Assembly: GCA_946887385.1 (NCBI GenBank)
Contig: CAMPKU010000053.1
Span: forward strand, 1 to 19,879
Reading direction: 5' to 3'
Length of the DNA: 19,879 nt
DNA from: an uncultured Gammaproteobacteria bacterium
GTDB taxonomy: Bacteria; Pseudomonadota; Gammaproteobacteria; Rariloculales; Rariloculaceae
Shown here: one piece after another, positions 1 through 7,022 of the stretch
Numbering within the stretch: the stretch's first letter is position 1
Layout: the number at the start of each line of letters is the position of its first letter
Program-made: the position numbers and the translations under genes
Notes under the pieces: generated by a model
Told to the model about the DNA's origin: nothing
The model's database searches: none
What the model saw: the letters and a program-made list of their open reading frames with translations, nothing else

Positions 1-102
1 GAAACGCTCAAAAAAGAAAATCGACAGGTCTACCGCGCAGTCGTCAAATACCTCGAGCTCGAAGACGAGTACAACCGAGCCCGCGGAGCCGTGGCGGAGT
101 AG
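1..102 (+). CDS. C-terminal fragment of an unidentified protein
   Basis: The window opens inside a reading frame (frame 1) that runs to a TAG at 100-102 and leaves 33 residues. The fragment is strongly charged and looks helical (KKENRQVYRAVVKYLELEDE), ending in a small Ala/Gly/Glu tail. It has no recognisable domain and too little remains to name a family. It is read in the same direction as the membrane-protein gene that starts 63 nt later. That gap holds no obvious terminator, so co-transcription is possible. The fragment could be a chance open frame, but the absence of stops together with a stop followed by a spacer and a good ribosome binding site suggests a real gene end. Confidence 0.4.
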   Translation, partial: ETLKKENRQVYRAVVKYLELEDEYNRARGAVAE

Positions 103-165
103 CGTCCCGTCGGCAATGGACCTGTCACCCCGGTTCGTACGGCCCTTTAGCGGGTAGGGCACGTT

Positions 166-1764
166 ATGGCCGTCGCCCGCCAAGCGGCTGTCGCAGCCGC
201 CATTCCTCCTGCGGCCGCGCCCCCTTACACCACCCAGCTGTCGGCTCGCAGTGCGTTTCTCGTCACTGCGGCGTTCATCGCCGGCCTGATCGTGCTCAGC
301 CAGCTCCCGCTGCTCGACGCACGCCCCGTCGTGCGGGCCTCGATCGTCGGCGCTGCGGCAGTGCTGCTCGCCTGGAGCGCGCTGCTGTTCGGCGTGCTGC
401 GGCGCGGTCAAGAAGTGACGCTCGAAGTGGCGCTGCGCCGTCCGCACTATTTGCAGGCGTGCGTGCACACCACGCTGCTGCTGTACTGGGGTTACTACTG
501 GCGCGAGGTGTATCACGCCGCGCCGCTGATTTTGGCGCAGCTGCTCTTCGCCTACGGCCTCGACAGCCTCTTGTCGTGGACGCATCGGCGCAAGTTCGCG
601 CTGGGCTTCGGCCCGTTTCCCATCATCTTCAGCATCACGTTGTTCTTCTGGTTCAAGGACCCGTGGTTCTACTGGCAATTCGTGATGGTGGCGATCGGCC
701 TGTTCGCCAAGGAGTTCGTGCGTTGGAACCGCGACGGCGTGAACACGCACATCTTCAATCCGTCGTCGTTGCCGCTGGCCATGGTGGGCTTGGCGCTGGT
801 GCTTACCGATGCCAGCGACATGGCGTGGGGCTTCGAGGTGGCGCAAACGCAGTTCTACCCGCCTCACATCTACCTCGTGCTCTTTCTCATTGCGTTGCCG
901 GGGCAGTACTTCTTCGGCGTCACGTCCATGACGATGTCCGCCGTGCTCACCACGTTCGGCTTCAGCGCCATCTACTACGCCGCCACGGGCAGCTATTACT
1001 TCGTGGACTCGCACGTGCCGATTGCCGTGTTTCTGGGTATGCACCTGCTGTTCACCGATCCCGCGACTTCGCCGCGCACCGAGCTCGGGCGCATTTTCTT
1101 CGGCGTGTTGTATGGGCTCAGTGTGGTGCTGCTGTACGACTTGTTGCTGAGCGCGAACACGCCGGGCTTCTACGACAAGCTGCTGCAGGTGCCGCTGCTC
1201 AACTTGGCCGTGATCGGGCTCGACCGGCTGGCGCGCTCGCCGAAGCTTCGCGCCATCGATCCGGCGAAGTGGGGGCGGGCGCTCGCGCCGCGCCGCCGGA
1301 ATCTGGTCTACATCGGCGTGTGGGCCGCCGCGTTCGCGGTGATGAGCGCGTCCGGGCATCTGGGCGACAAGCATCCCGGCCAATGGACGCCGTTCTGGGA
1401 GCAGGCCTGCGCGGCGGACAAGCCCGACGCCTGCCTCAACTTGTACTTCTTGCACGACGGCTTCTGCGCGGACGGCTCGCCTTGGGCGTGCAACGAGGTC
1501 GGTATCATGCTGGCCGAGCGCTACGACAATCGCAGGGTTGCCGCGGCGGCGTTCGACCGCGCATGCGCACTGCAATTTGCCGCCGGCTGCGACAACCGCG
1601 CGGCCGTGGCGAATGCCCGCGCGCTGCGTCACGACGTCCCGACCGCCATGGATTTCCGCTACATCCTGCGCGGCAGCAAGGGCCCGATCGAAGAAACCGA
1701 GCCGGCGGCGCTCTACGCGCGGGCGTGCGACTTGGGGTGGCCGGACACCTGCGGGCCGCGTTAG
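166..1764 (+). CDS. NqrB/RnfD-like membrane protein with C-terminal Sel1-like CX7C repeats
   Basis: A 532-residue inner-membrane protein. Hydrophobic segments lie at about 30-50, 58-78, 98-112, 118-136, 150-163, 168-182, 202-214, 234-250, 255-275, 283-296, 309-328 and 380-396. The stretch THIFNPSSLPLA (194-205) and the stretch FTDPATSPRTELGRIFFG (296-313) resemble the NQR2/RnfD/RnfE family, whose members are membrane subunits of Na+/H+-pumping NADH or ferredoxin oxidoreductases and bind flavin. No other Rnf or Nqr subunit is nearby, so a stand-alone role in electron or flavin transfer is inferred. After the last membrane helix, residues 415-532 carry four CX7C pairs (C415/C423, C434/C442, C467/C475, C521/C529), as in Sel1-like/Hcp cysteine-rich repeats. 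These would be disulfides in the periplasm. The ATG at 166 follows a GGGTAGGGC ribosome binding site. The family call is fairly sure; the biochemical role is not. Confidence 0.8.
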   Translation: MAVARQAAVAAAIPPAAAPPYTTQLSARSAFLVTAAFIAGLIVLSQLPLLDARPVVRASIVGAAAVLLAWSALLFGVLRRGQEVTLEVALRRPHYLQACVHTTLLLYWGYYWREVYHAAPLILAQLLFAYGLDSLLSWTHRRKFALGFGPFPIIFSITLFFWFKDPWFYWQFVMVAIGLFAKEFVRWNRDGVNTHIFNPSSLPLAMVGLALVLTDASDMAWGFEVAQTQFYPPHIYLVLFLIALPGQYFFGVTSMTMSAVLTTFGFSAIYYAATGSYYFVDSHVPIAVFLGMHLLFTDPATSPRTELGRIFFGVLYGLSVVLLYDLLLSANTPGFYDKLLQVPLLNLAVIGLDRLARSPKLRAIDPAKWGRALAPRRRNLVYIGVWAAAFAVMSASGHLGDKHPGQWTPFWEQACAADKPDACLNLYFLHDGFCADGSPWACNEVGIMLAERYDNRRVAAAAFDRACALQFAAGCDNRAAVANARALRHDVPTAMDFRYILRGSKGPIEETEPAALYARACDLGWPDTCGPR

Positions 1765-1890
1765 CAGGCGACGCGCTTCACAGTTTGCTGCGCCGGGAGT
1801 GGGCGTATCGCGAGATTCCTTGATAGGCCTCGCTCGGGTTTCCGTGCACGGCTACCATGCGCGCCTGCCAAAGGAAGGTAGGTTGTAGCC

Positions 1891-2382
1891 ATGAGAACGT
1901 TGTGCTGGGTCGTGCTGCTGGGTGTCGCGTCGCCTGCGCTCGCGCAGGAGGTGGCTTTGGCGCCGGAAGGCACCGAGGGCGTCGAGGAAGTGATCGTGCC
2001 GGGCCGCAGGCCCGAAAACCTGCGCGTCGAGATCGAGCGCCTGGAGACGGCCGTCTATCAGCGCTGGAACTCACTGAACAGCACCGACGAATTCGATATC
2101 CATTGCGTCGAGCAGGCGCCGACCGGGTCGAACATTCCCACGCGCAATTGCGCGCCGAATTTCGTGATCCGAGCCGAGTCGCGCGCGGCGTCGAAAATTC
2201 TCACCGATGGGCGAAGCAGCGGCGCGAACAACCAAAACCGCGCCGAGCACACCATGCTCATGGAGCAAAAGAGCCGCGAGCTCACGGCCGAGATGCAGCG
2301 CATCGCACGCGAGGATGAGCAGCTGTTACGCGATCTCGTGCGCCTCGACGAGCTGAAGCAGATGCAATCCGGCGAGCAGTAA
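1891..2382 (+). CDS. Secreted hypothetical protein with TonB-box-like motif
   Basis: A 163-residue exported protein. Residues 1-18 form a signal peptide (MRTLCWVVLLGVASPALA, then Q19). The mature N-terminus carries EEVIVPGRRP (32-41), which closely resembles the TonB-box/plug start of TonB-dependent receptors (compare DEITVTGSR in the receptor at 7023), yet no plug or barrel follows. Next come a compact middle with two cysteines (C72, C87; DIHC and RNCAPNF), plausibly a disulfide, and a charged helical, coiled-coil-like C-terminus (about 119-160). I recall similar small secreted proteins in gammaproteobacteria but no assigned function. The ATG follows an AAGGAAGGTAGG-type ribosome binding site. 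The gene lies 126 nt after the membrane protein on the same strand and ends in a hairpin shared with the convergent gene. Role unknown. Confidence 0.75.
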   Translation: MRTLCWVVLLGVASPALAQEVALAPEGTEGVEEVIVPGRRPENLRVEIERLETAVYQRWNSLNSTDEFDIHCVEQAPTGSNIPTRNCAPNFVIRAESRAASKILTDGRSSGANNQNRAEHTMLMEQKSRELTAEMQRIAREDEQLLRDLVRLDELKQMQSGEQ

Positions 2383-2393
2383 CCGCTCGCCGG
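2369..2393. terminator. Stop-codon-spanning hairpin between convergent genes
   Basis: CCGGCGAGC (2369-2377) and GCTCGCCGG (2385-2393) form a perfect 9-bp GC-rich stem with a 7-nt loop that contains the TAA stop (2380-2382) of the plus-strand gene. The haloperoxidase-like gene on the other strand ends at 2403, so only 20 nt separate the two stops. Neither side has a T-tract. It could act as a bidirectional, possibly Rho-assisted, 3' end or RNA stabiliser rather than a classical intrinsic terminator. Confidence 0.5.
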
Positions 2394-2402
2394 CACGGCC
2401 CG

Positions 2403-4403
2403 TCAAAGAGCGCCGTCGAAATAGCGGCGCGCGTGGTTGAACGCGGCCGGCCCTAGCTTCATACCGATCAAACGCCCTGCGATGTCGTCGGCGGGCGGAT
2501 GAATGCCGCCCCAGATGCGCGACAGGCTGCACTGATCCGAAGCGTCGACGTACTTCGCCCATTCGAGCGTGATATCCACGCTCGGCCCATCCTCGAACAC
2601 CAGGAACTGGTTCTTCGCCACTCGGAACTCGCTCTTGCCGCCGGGGAAGTACGGGTCCCCGGTAAAAAGGGTCACGAGCTCCGCCGCCGTGCGCGAGAAC
2701 GTCGAGTGTCCCGAGATATAGCCCGCAAACGGCGGCGTCACGAAGGTCGGACGCTGATAGGGCCACCAGTCTTCCGCCAGAATCCAGCCGACGCCGGCAA
2801 CGTCGAAGTTCGAGTTGCTGATGTAGCCCGGGCCGCGCCAGGCGAAGAGCTTCACCTTTCCCACATTCAGCGCGTCCACGCCCGACGTATAGGGATCGTC
2901 CGCCAGAGGATCGCCCGGGCGCACGCAGTCGATCACGCGCTTGCTGCCGTCGCCCGCGGGATCGCTTGGGTCGTCGATGTATTCGATCCCGTCGACGTGG
3001 TAAGCGCAGTCGGGGTCGGCAGGATCGGTGCTTTGGCCACGCCCCGCCATCGCGCGAATCGCCGACACCGGCCGCACATAGTCGTAACAGCCCTTTGCGG
3101 ACCAGGCCGTGATCGCGGCGTCGTGCATCGCACCGCCGAGCGCGAAGTACACCTTCACGTCCCATTCGAGCGCGTCCAGGATCGGTCCCCGACCTTCGAA
3201 GCGTTTGACGAACTTCGGATGCTCGCCGATCGTGTTCACGATCGTGAACCAGTGGCCGGGCGGCGTCTCCGAATGCGGGCCGTCGGCCCAAAACTCCGCA
3301 ATCGCGCGCACGTAATCGCCGCGCGGCACGAGTTGCGATTCATAGGGCTCGCCGGTGGCCGGATTGATGTCGTAGCCCGTGTTGGGAGTGCCGCCCTGCA
3401 ACAGCTTGTAGAACCGGCGATGGTCCTCGAACGCGGCCGGATAGCTCTGAATGTTGCCGAAGCTGGCCGGCGAGATATCGATGACGTCGGCGCCGTGTCC
3501 CTTCGCCGGGTCGAGATGCCCCGACCACACCGCAACCAGCGAGTGAGTCCACTTGTATTCGTCGGCGAGAGGGCCGTCGTGCTCGGGTGGTGCGCCCGGA
3601 TCGTGATAGACGGGATAGTCGAAGCCCGTGCGGCGGCACGCGGTCGCGTCGGCCGCAGTTAGCGAGAACGGGTGCACACGGCCCCATTCGGGGCTGACGA
3701 ACTTCGGGGTGCCGTCGACGATATTGCCTGCTTGGTCGATCGAAAGAGTCAACGTGATTTGCTGCCAGCGATCGAAGTCGACGATGTCGGGATTACCGGG
3801 CTCCTCCATTTCGATGGGCGGATTCGCGGGGGCGTAGACGTGGTGCGCGTAGGCGTCCGTCTCGTTTGCGCCGTCCTGCATGCCGTAACCGATGTAGCAC
3901 GCCGCGATATGGTTGCCGAGCGCCGCGGGAGAGCCGTCCTCGTAGGCGGTGCGCGTGTCGGCGATGTCGTAGCCGAGCTTGGCCATCGTGGCGTCGGCGA
4001 GCTCTGCAACGAGCGCCGCGCCCGGGGAATTACGGAAACGGTGCCGGATGATGCGGTAGGCCGCGTAACTGATGGCCGCTTCGCGTGCCACGAGAAGATC
4101 GCGCGGAGGAGTGGACGGCGTGTACGCGCAGTCGAAGCCGGCTTGCGTCTTACCGAGCAACCACGTCGACGCCGTATCGTCGTACGCGGCCCAGGCGTCG
4201 TACATCGCGGCGGAGGTGTGCCACAGGTTGCGGGCGTGCACGGTGGGCCGCGCATACGCGCTGCGAATCCCCTCGAGCAACACCTCGTTCCAGATGCGGG
4301 CGACCGACACCTCGCGCTCGTTCGAAGTGGCGGCGGACGAGCCGCAGCCGGCCACGATGACTGCCAGCGTTACGGCCGATAGACCTATGCTTATTGTTCT
4401 CAT
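2403..4403 (-). CDS. PAP2/vanadium-dependent haloperoxidase-like lipoprotein
   Basis: A 666-residue predicted lipoprotein: the signal peptide ends in the lipobox VAGC with C20, followed by GSSAATS. The C-terminal half carries the complete vanadium haloperoxidase/PAP2 acid phosphatase signature: K437-x6-R444-P445 (KGCYDYVRP), S564-G565-H566 (YISGHSTFSR), and S628-R629-x5-H635-x3-D639 (SRIWGGIHPPADD). In this superfamily these residues bind vanadate or phosphate; the SGH histidine and the last histidine are catalytic and axial ligand respectively. The protein is therefore a likely periplasmic enzyme that oxidises halides with H2O2, or else a phosphatase; the sequence alone does not decide. The long N-terminal half fits the large bacterial VHPO-like proteins. 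It follows the CRTAC1-family gene by 9 nt and is almost certainly co-transcribed with it. The start is fixed by the signal peptide, although its ribosome binding site is weak. Confidence 0.9.
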   Translation of the reverse strand: MRTISIGLSAVTLAVIVAGCGSSAATSNEREVSVARIWNEVLLEGIRSAYARPTVHARNLWHTSAAMYDAWAAYDDTASTWLLGKTQAGFDCAYTPSTPPRDLLVAREAAISYAAYRIIRHRFRNSPGAALVAELADATMAKLGYDIADTRTAYEDGSPAALGNHIAACYIGYGMQDGANETDAYAHHVYAPANPPIEMEEPGNPDIVDFDRWQQITLTLSIDQAGNIVDGTPKFVSPEWGRVHPFSLTAADATACRRTGFDYPVYHDPGAPPEHDGPLADEYKWTHSLVAVWSGHLDPAKGHGADVIDISPASFGNIQSYPAAFEDHRRFYKLLQGGTPNTGYDINPATGEPYESQLVPRGDYVRAIAEFWADGPHSETPPGHWFTIVNTIGEHPKFVKRFEGRGPILDALEWDVKVYFALGGAMHDAAITAWSAKGCYDYVRPVSAIRAMAGRGQSTDPADPDCAYHVDGIEYIDDPSDPAGDGSKRVIDCVRPGDPLADDPYTSGVDALNVGKVKLFAWRGPGYISNSNFDVAGVGWILAEDWWPYQRPTFVTPPFAGYISGHSTFSRTAAELVTLFTGDPYFPGGKSEFRVAKNQFLVFEDGPSVDITLEWAKYVDASDQCSLSRIWGGIHPPADDIAGRLIGMKLGPAAFNHARRYFDGAL

Positions 4404-4412
4404 TGGGGCGCG

Positions 4413-6227
4413 TCAGGGTTGCGGCAGTGCCGGATGTTTGATCGATAAGGTGTCGCCCGGCTCGCCCGCGGCGACGTTGGTGAGCAGCGTGGTCGGCGGC
4501 TGAACCGGGCCTGCGCCCGCGTCGAGCGGCGGCCATTCCACGCGTAGCTCGTCGATCGTGGTCGAGGCATCGAGCCCGAAGATTTGCACGGTCGGATTCT
4601 GCGACGTGTAGTTGCTGCCGATCATGATCTCGCGCATCTGCTCCGTAGCGCCGATGCGTGCAAAGACCCGCGCGCCTGCCGCGGCGGTGTTCGGCGGCAG
4701 CCCCTCGAGCTTCACGCGCAGAAAATGACGGCCGGCCGCCGCCCTGCGGTTCTCCCAAAGCTTGGCGGAGTTGCCGGCCGCTTCGGTGAGCTCGAGGATG
4801 TCGACGTCGCCGTCATGATCGAAGTCGGCGCACACCACGCCGCGCCCCGACGTCCGCGTCGCAAGCCCCAGCGCCTCGGCTTCGTTCGTATACGTGCCGG
4901 AGTCGTTCATCACGAACGCCCGGCTGGCGTCGGACTGATAGGGGTCGTTCGGCGTGAGAAATGAAACCGGGTAGCCGTTCGTGTGATAGATGTCGAGATC
5001 GGCATCGTTGTCGATGTCGAGAAAGCACGCCGCCCAACCGAAGGAGCCGTCGGCCACGCCGAGCCGCGCGGCGTCGTCGACGAGAAGAGCAGGGCTGCCG
5101 TCGTTCGAATAGAAGCGGTTGCCCCACGGCTTCAAATTCACTCGCTCGTCGCCGGGTCCCAAGATGCTCGTGACGAACCAATCGAGATCGCCGTCGTGGT
5201 CGATGTCGCCGAGCGCCGATCCCATCCCGAACTGAGCATCGCGCAAGACGGGGTTGGCGAGATTGCGGAACGTTCCGTCACCGTTGTTGATGAAAATCTG
5301 CGTGGTGCCGAAATCGGCCGCCACGGCGATGTCCGGCCACAGATCGGCGTCGAGTCGCGCAAACGTGGCCGTGAACGTGAAATCTCCGATCTGTTTCTGG
5401 CCATGAAAATCGGTGGCGCGCGTGAGCCGCATCAGCGCCGAGATGCCGGCTTCGTCGCTGACGTTCACATAGCGGATGCCCGAGCCATCGGAGTCGTTTC
5501 TCCAGAGGTGCTCGGTGGGGCGCGCCGGCGGCTCGCCGTAGAGCTCGTCGAGCGTGCCCCAGTGCGTGAGGAACATGTCGAGGTCGCCGTCGAGATCGTA
5601 GTCGCCGAAGCTTGCGGAGATCGTATGCGCCGCAGCCATCTGCGCGACGCCCGGCGAATTCGCCGTCACGTCCACGAACCGACAGTCGCCCCGGTTCTCG
5701 TAAATCTTGTTCGGGTCCTCATGGAGGCCGCCGAGAAATAGATCGAGGTCGCCGTCGCCATCCATGTCGGCAAACGCCGGACCGCTGTGGCGGTCGTTGT
5801 TCATGCCGCCAGGACGCGTGTTGGCGACGCCGGCGCTTACGGCAGCATCCTTGAACAACAGGCCGTTGCCTTGCTCGGCGAGTTGATTCAAGTAGAGGCG
5901 ATTCGGCCCGCCGCCGCCGTTAGGTCCGCCGGTGTTGCCGTAGGTGATGAACAGATCGATGTCGCCGTCGCTGTCGCAATCGCCGGCTGCCGCGCCGCCG
6001 ATCGTCATGTTCAAGACTTGCGAGGTGAGCAGGTTGCGCGGGTCTCTCCTCACGAGGGACGGGCGCGTGTAACCGGCCTGGTAAGCGATGTTCGAAGCGG
6101 TGGTGGCGTTGACGAACGCAGCGGTAGGCCGTGGCGGCGCTGCGTCCGCGCTTGGTTGCTCGCCGCCTCCGCAGGCACCGAGAGATAGCCCCGAAATAGC
6201 CCCCAAAACCGTTAGCGGTATCCGCAT
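4413..6227 (-). CDS. CRTAC1-family FG-GAP/ASPIC-UnbV lipoprotein
   Basis: A 604-residue predicted lipoprotein (lipobox LGAC, C19). It contains repeated FG-GAP/VCBS calcium loops of DxDxDGDxD type at 83-91 (DCDSDGDID), 154-162, 209-217, 341-349, 404-412 and 468-476, plus a degenerate one near 292-299. This pattern indicates a beta-propeller. Residues about 513-567 match the ASPIC/UnbV module (GARV..REIMIGSNYTSQ..FGLD..IDELRVEWP). Such proteins are extracytoplasmic and probably Ca2+-binding; their activity is not established. The frame is open upstream to 6491, but I start at ATG 6227 for three reasons: it begins a lipoprotein signal, it follows GGGGGTGGG, and the promoter at 6325-6353 lies inside the longer frame. 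It is the first gene of an operon with the haloperoxidase-like gene. Confidence 0.92.
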   Translation of the reverse strand: MRIPLTVLGAISGLSLGACGGGEQPSADAAPPRPTAAFVNATTASNIAYQAGYTRPSLVRRDPRNLLTSQVLNMTIGGAAAGDCDSDGDIDLFITYGNTGGPNGGGGPNRLYLNQLAEQGNGLLFKDAAVSAGVANTRPGGMNNDRHSGPAFADMDGDGDLDLFLGGLHEDPNKIYENRGDCRFVDVTANSPGVAQMAAAHTISASFGDYDLDGDLDMFLTHWGTLDELYGEPPARPTEHLWRNDSDGSGIRYVNVSDEAGISALMRLTRATDFHGQKQIGDFTFTATFARLDADLWPDIAVAADFGTTQIFINNGDGTFRNLANPVLRDAQFGMGSALGDIDHDGDLDWFVTSILGPGDERVNLKPWGNRFYSNDGSPALLVDDAARLGVADGSFGWAACFLDIDNDADLDIYHTNGYPVSFLTPNDPYQSDASRAFVMNDSGTYTNEAEALGLATRTSGRGVVCADFDHDGDVDILELTEAAGNSAKLWENRRAAAGRHFLRVKLEGLPPNTAAAGARVFARIGATEQMREIMIGSNYTSQNPTVQIFGLDASTTIDELRVEWPPLDAGAGPVQPPTTLLTNVAAGEPGDTLSIKHPALPQP

Positions 6228-6324
6228 CGCCGTGTGCCCACCCCCGAAGGCCTTGCGGCGCATCCGACGCCACTTTGAGCGGCACCGGGACGTCGAATCT
6301 TGTACTTGTTCTTGAGCTTTCTTG

Positions 6325-6353
6325 AGGCTACCCGCTGCCGGCGGCTTTGTCCA
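6325..6353 (-). promoter_or_regulatory. Promoter of the CRTAC1-haloperoxidase operon
   Basis: On the minus strand TGGACA (6353-6348), exactly 17 nt, then TAGCCT (6330-6325) form a sigma70-type promoter; the -35 matches TTGACA at 5 of 6 positions. The predicted transcript starts near 6318 and gives a leader of about 90 nt before ATG 6227. The same -35/17/TAGC(A/C)T form recurs at three other units in this window. Confidence 0.55.
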
Positions 6354-6902
6354 ACGAGGCAGCTGCGGCCTACCGCGCCCAGTTCTCCGAAACGCAATCT
6401 GCGTGCGCGCGGGAATTCCCCGGATTGTCCGCAACGAGCATGAGAACCGGGGGCGAGCGCGTGAGCGGCAACCACGTGCGTTCGATTCCATCCGTTGTCT
6501 GCGCGATGTAGCTGCAACTTGATCCGACGCGTAGCAACGGGCCGCGTTCAGCGGTCGCGGTAAATCGCAGCGTGTCGAGAAGTGCGCGAGGCGTTCGCGT
6601 GACTTCGCCGAACGCGAGCTCTCGGCACGCCACTACGGAAATGGTCGAAGCTGCGCACGGGTCGAGCCGGCGAAGTAAAGTCGCGGGCGCACTGCGGGAA
6701 GATCTTGCAGCAGCGCGGCCTTTGCATCGCCTAGGCGGAGTGCTGTGAGGCGTCATCACCGCAGTGAACGGCGTGCCGGCGCCGCTGCTCACGCACCGAG
6801 ATTCCATGACCGTCGATTTGCCGTAGTTGCTCGAACGCCACAACGATTGTTTGGCTCCGAGTGCGTCGAGACGGCGCGTCGTGTGCGGGGCAAAACATCT
6901 GG
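6354..6902. other. Intergenic stretch between divergent units, no confident gene
   Basis: About 550 nt lie between the leftward CRTAC1 promoter and the rightward receptor promoter. The longest open frame is on the minus strand (6843 to 6370). Its last third (for example TWLPLTRSPPVLMLVADNPG) shows G/C-rich third codon positions by eye, but its first half is low-complexity Ser/Arg/Pro, it has no clear ribosome binding site and I recognise no family. A second minus-strand frame overlapping 6630-6740 also looks protein-like (ALRLGDAKAALLQDLP) but soon stops. This could be a decayed, frame-shifted small gene or ordinary regulatory DNA. No tRNA, hairpin cluster or direct repeat was found. Confidence 0.4.
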
Positions 6903-6931
6903 TTGCGCTGACGCTGCGACGGTGCTAGCCT
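6903..6931 (+). promoter_or_regulatory. Promoter of the TonB-dependent receptor gene
   Basis: TTGCGC (6903-6908), a 17-nt spacer and TAGCCT (6926-6931, within TGCTAGCCT) make a sigma70-type promoter. The predicted start near 6938 gives a leader of about 85 nt before ATG 7023. No ferric-uptake (Fur) box or clear operator could be recognised in the leader. Confidence 0.5.
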
Positions 6932-7022
6932 CCAAATCGCTAGGGCTCGGGGTCAATAAGAAGACGACGTGGAGTGTCTCGACCGGTCCCGCGCTTAACC
7001 ATTTATCGCCTTGGGGGGAATT

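Noticed and set aside
166..1764. Part of a full Rnf or Nqr complex operon
   Set aside because: No other subunit genes lie beside it, and the C-terminal cysteine repeats are foreign to those complexes.
6228..6491. N-terminal extension of the CRTAC1 gene to an ATG at 6491
   Set aside because: The extra 88 residues precede a lipoprotein signal and contain the predicted promoter at 6325-6353.
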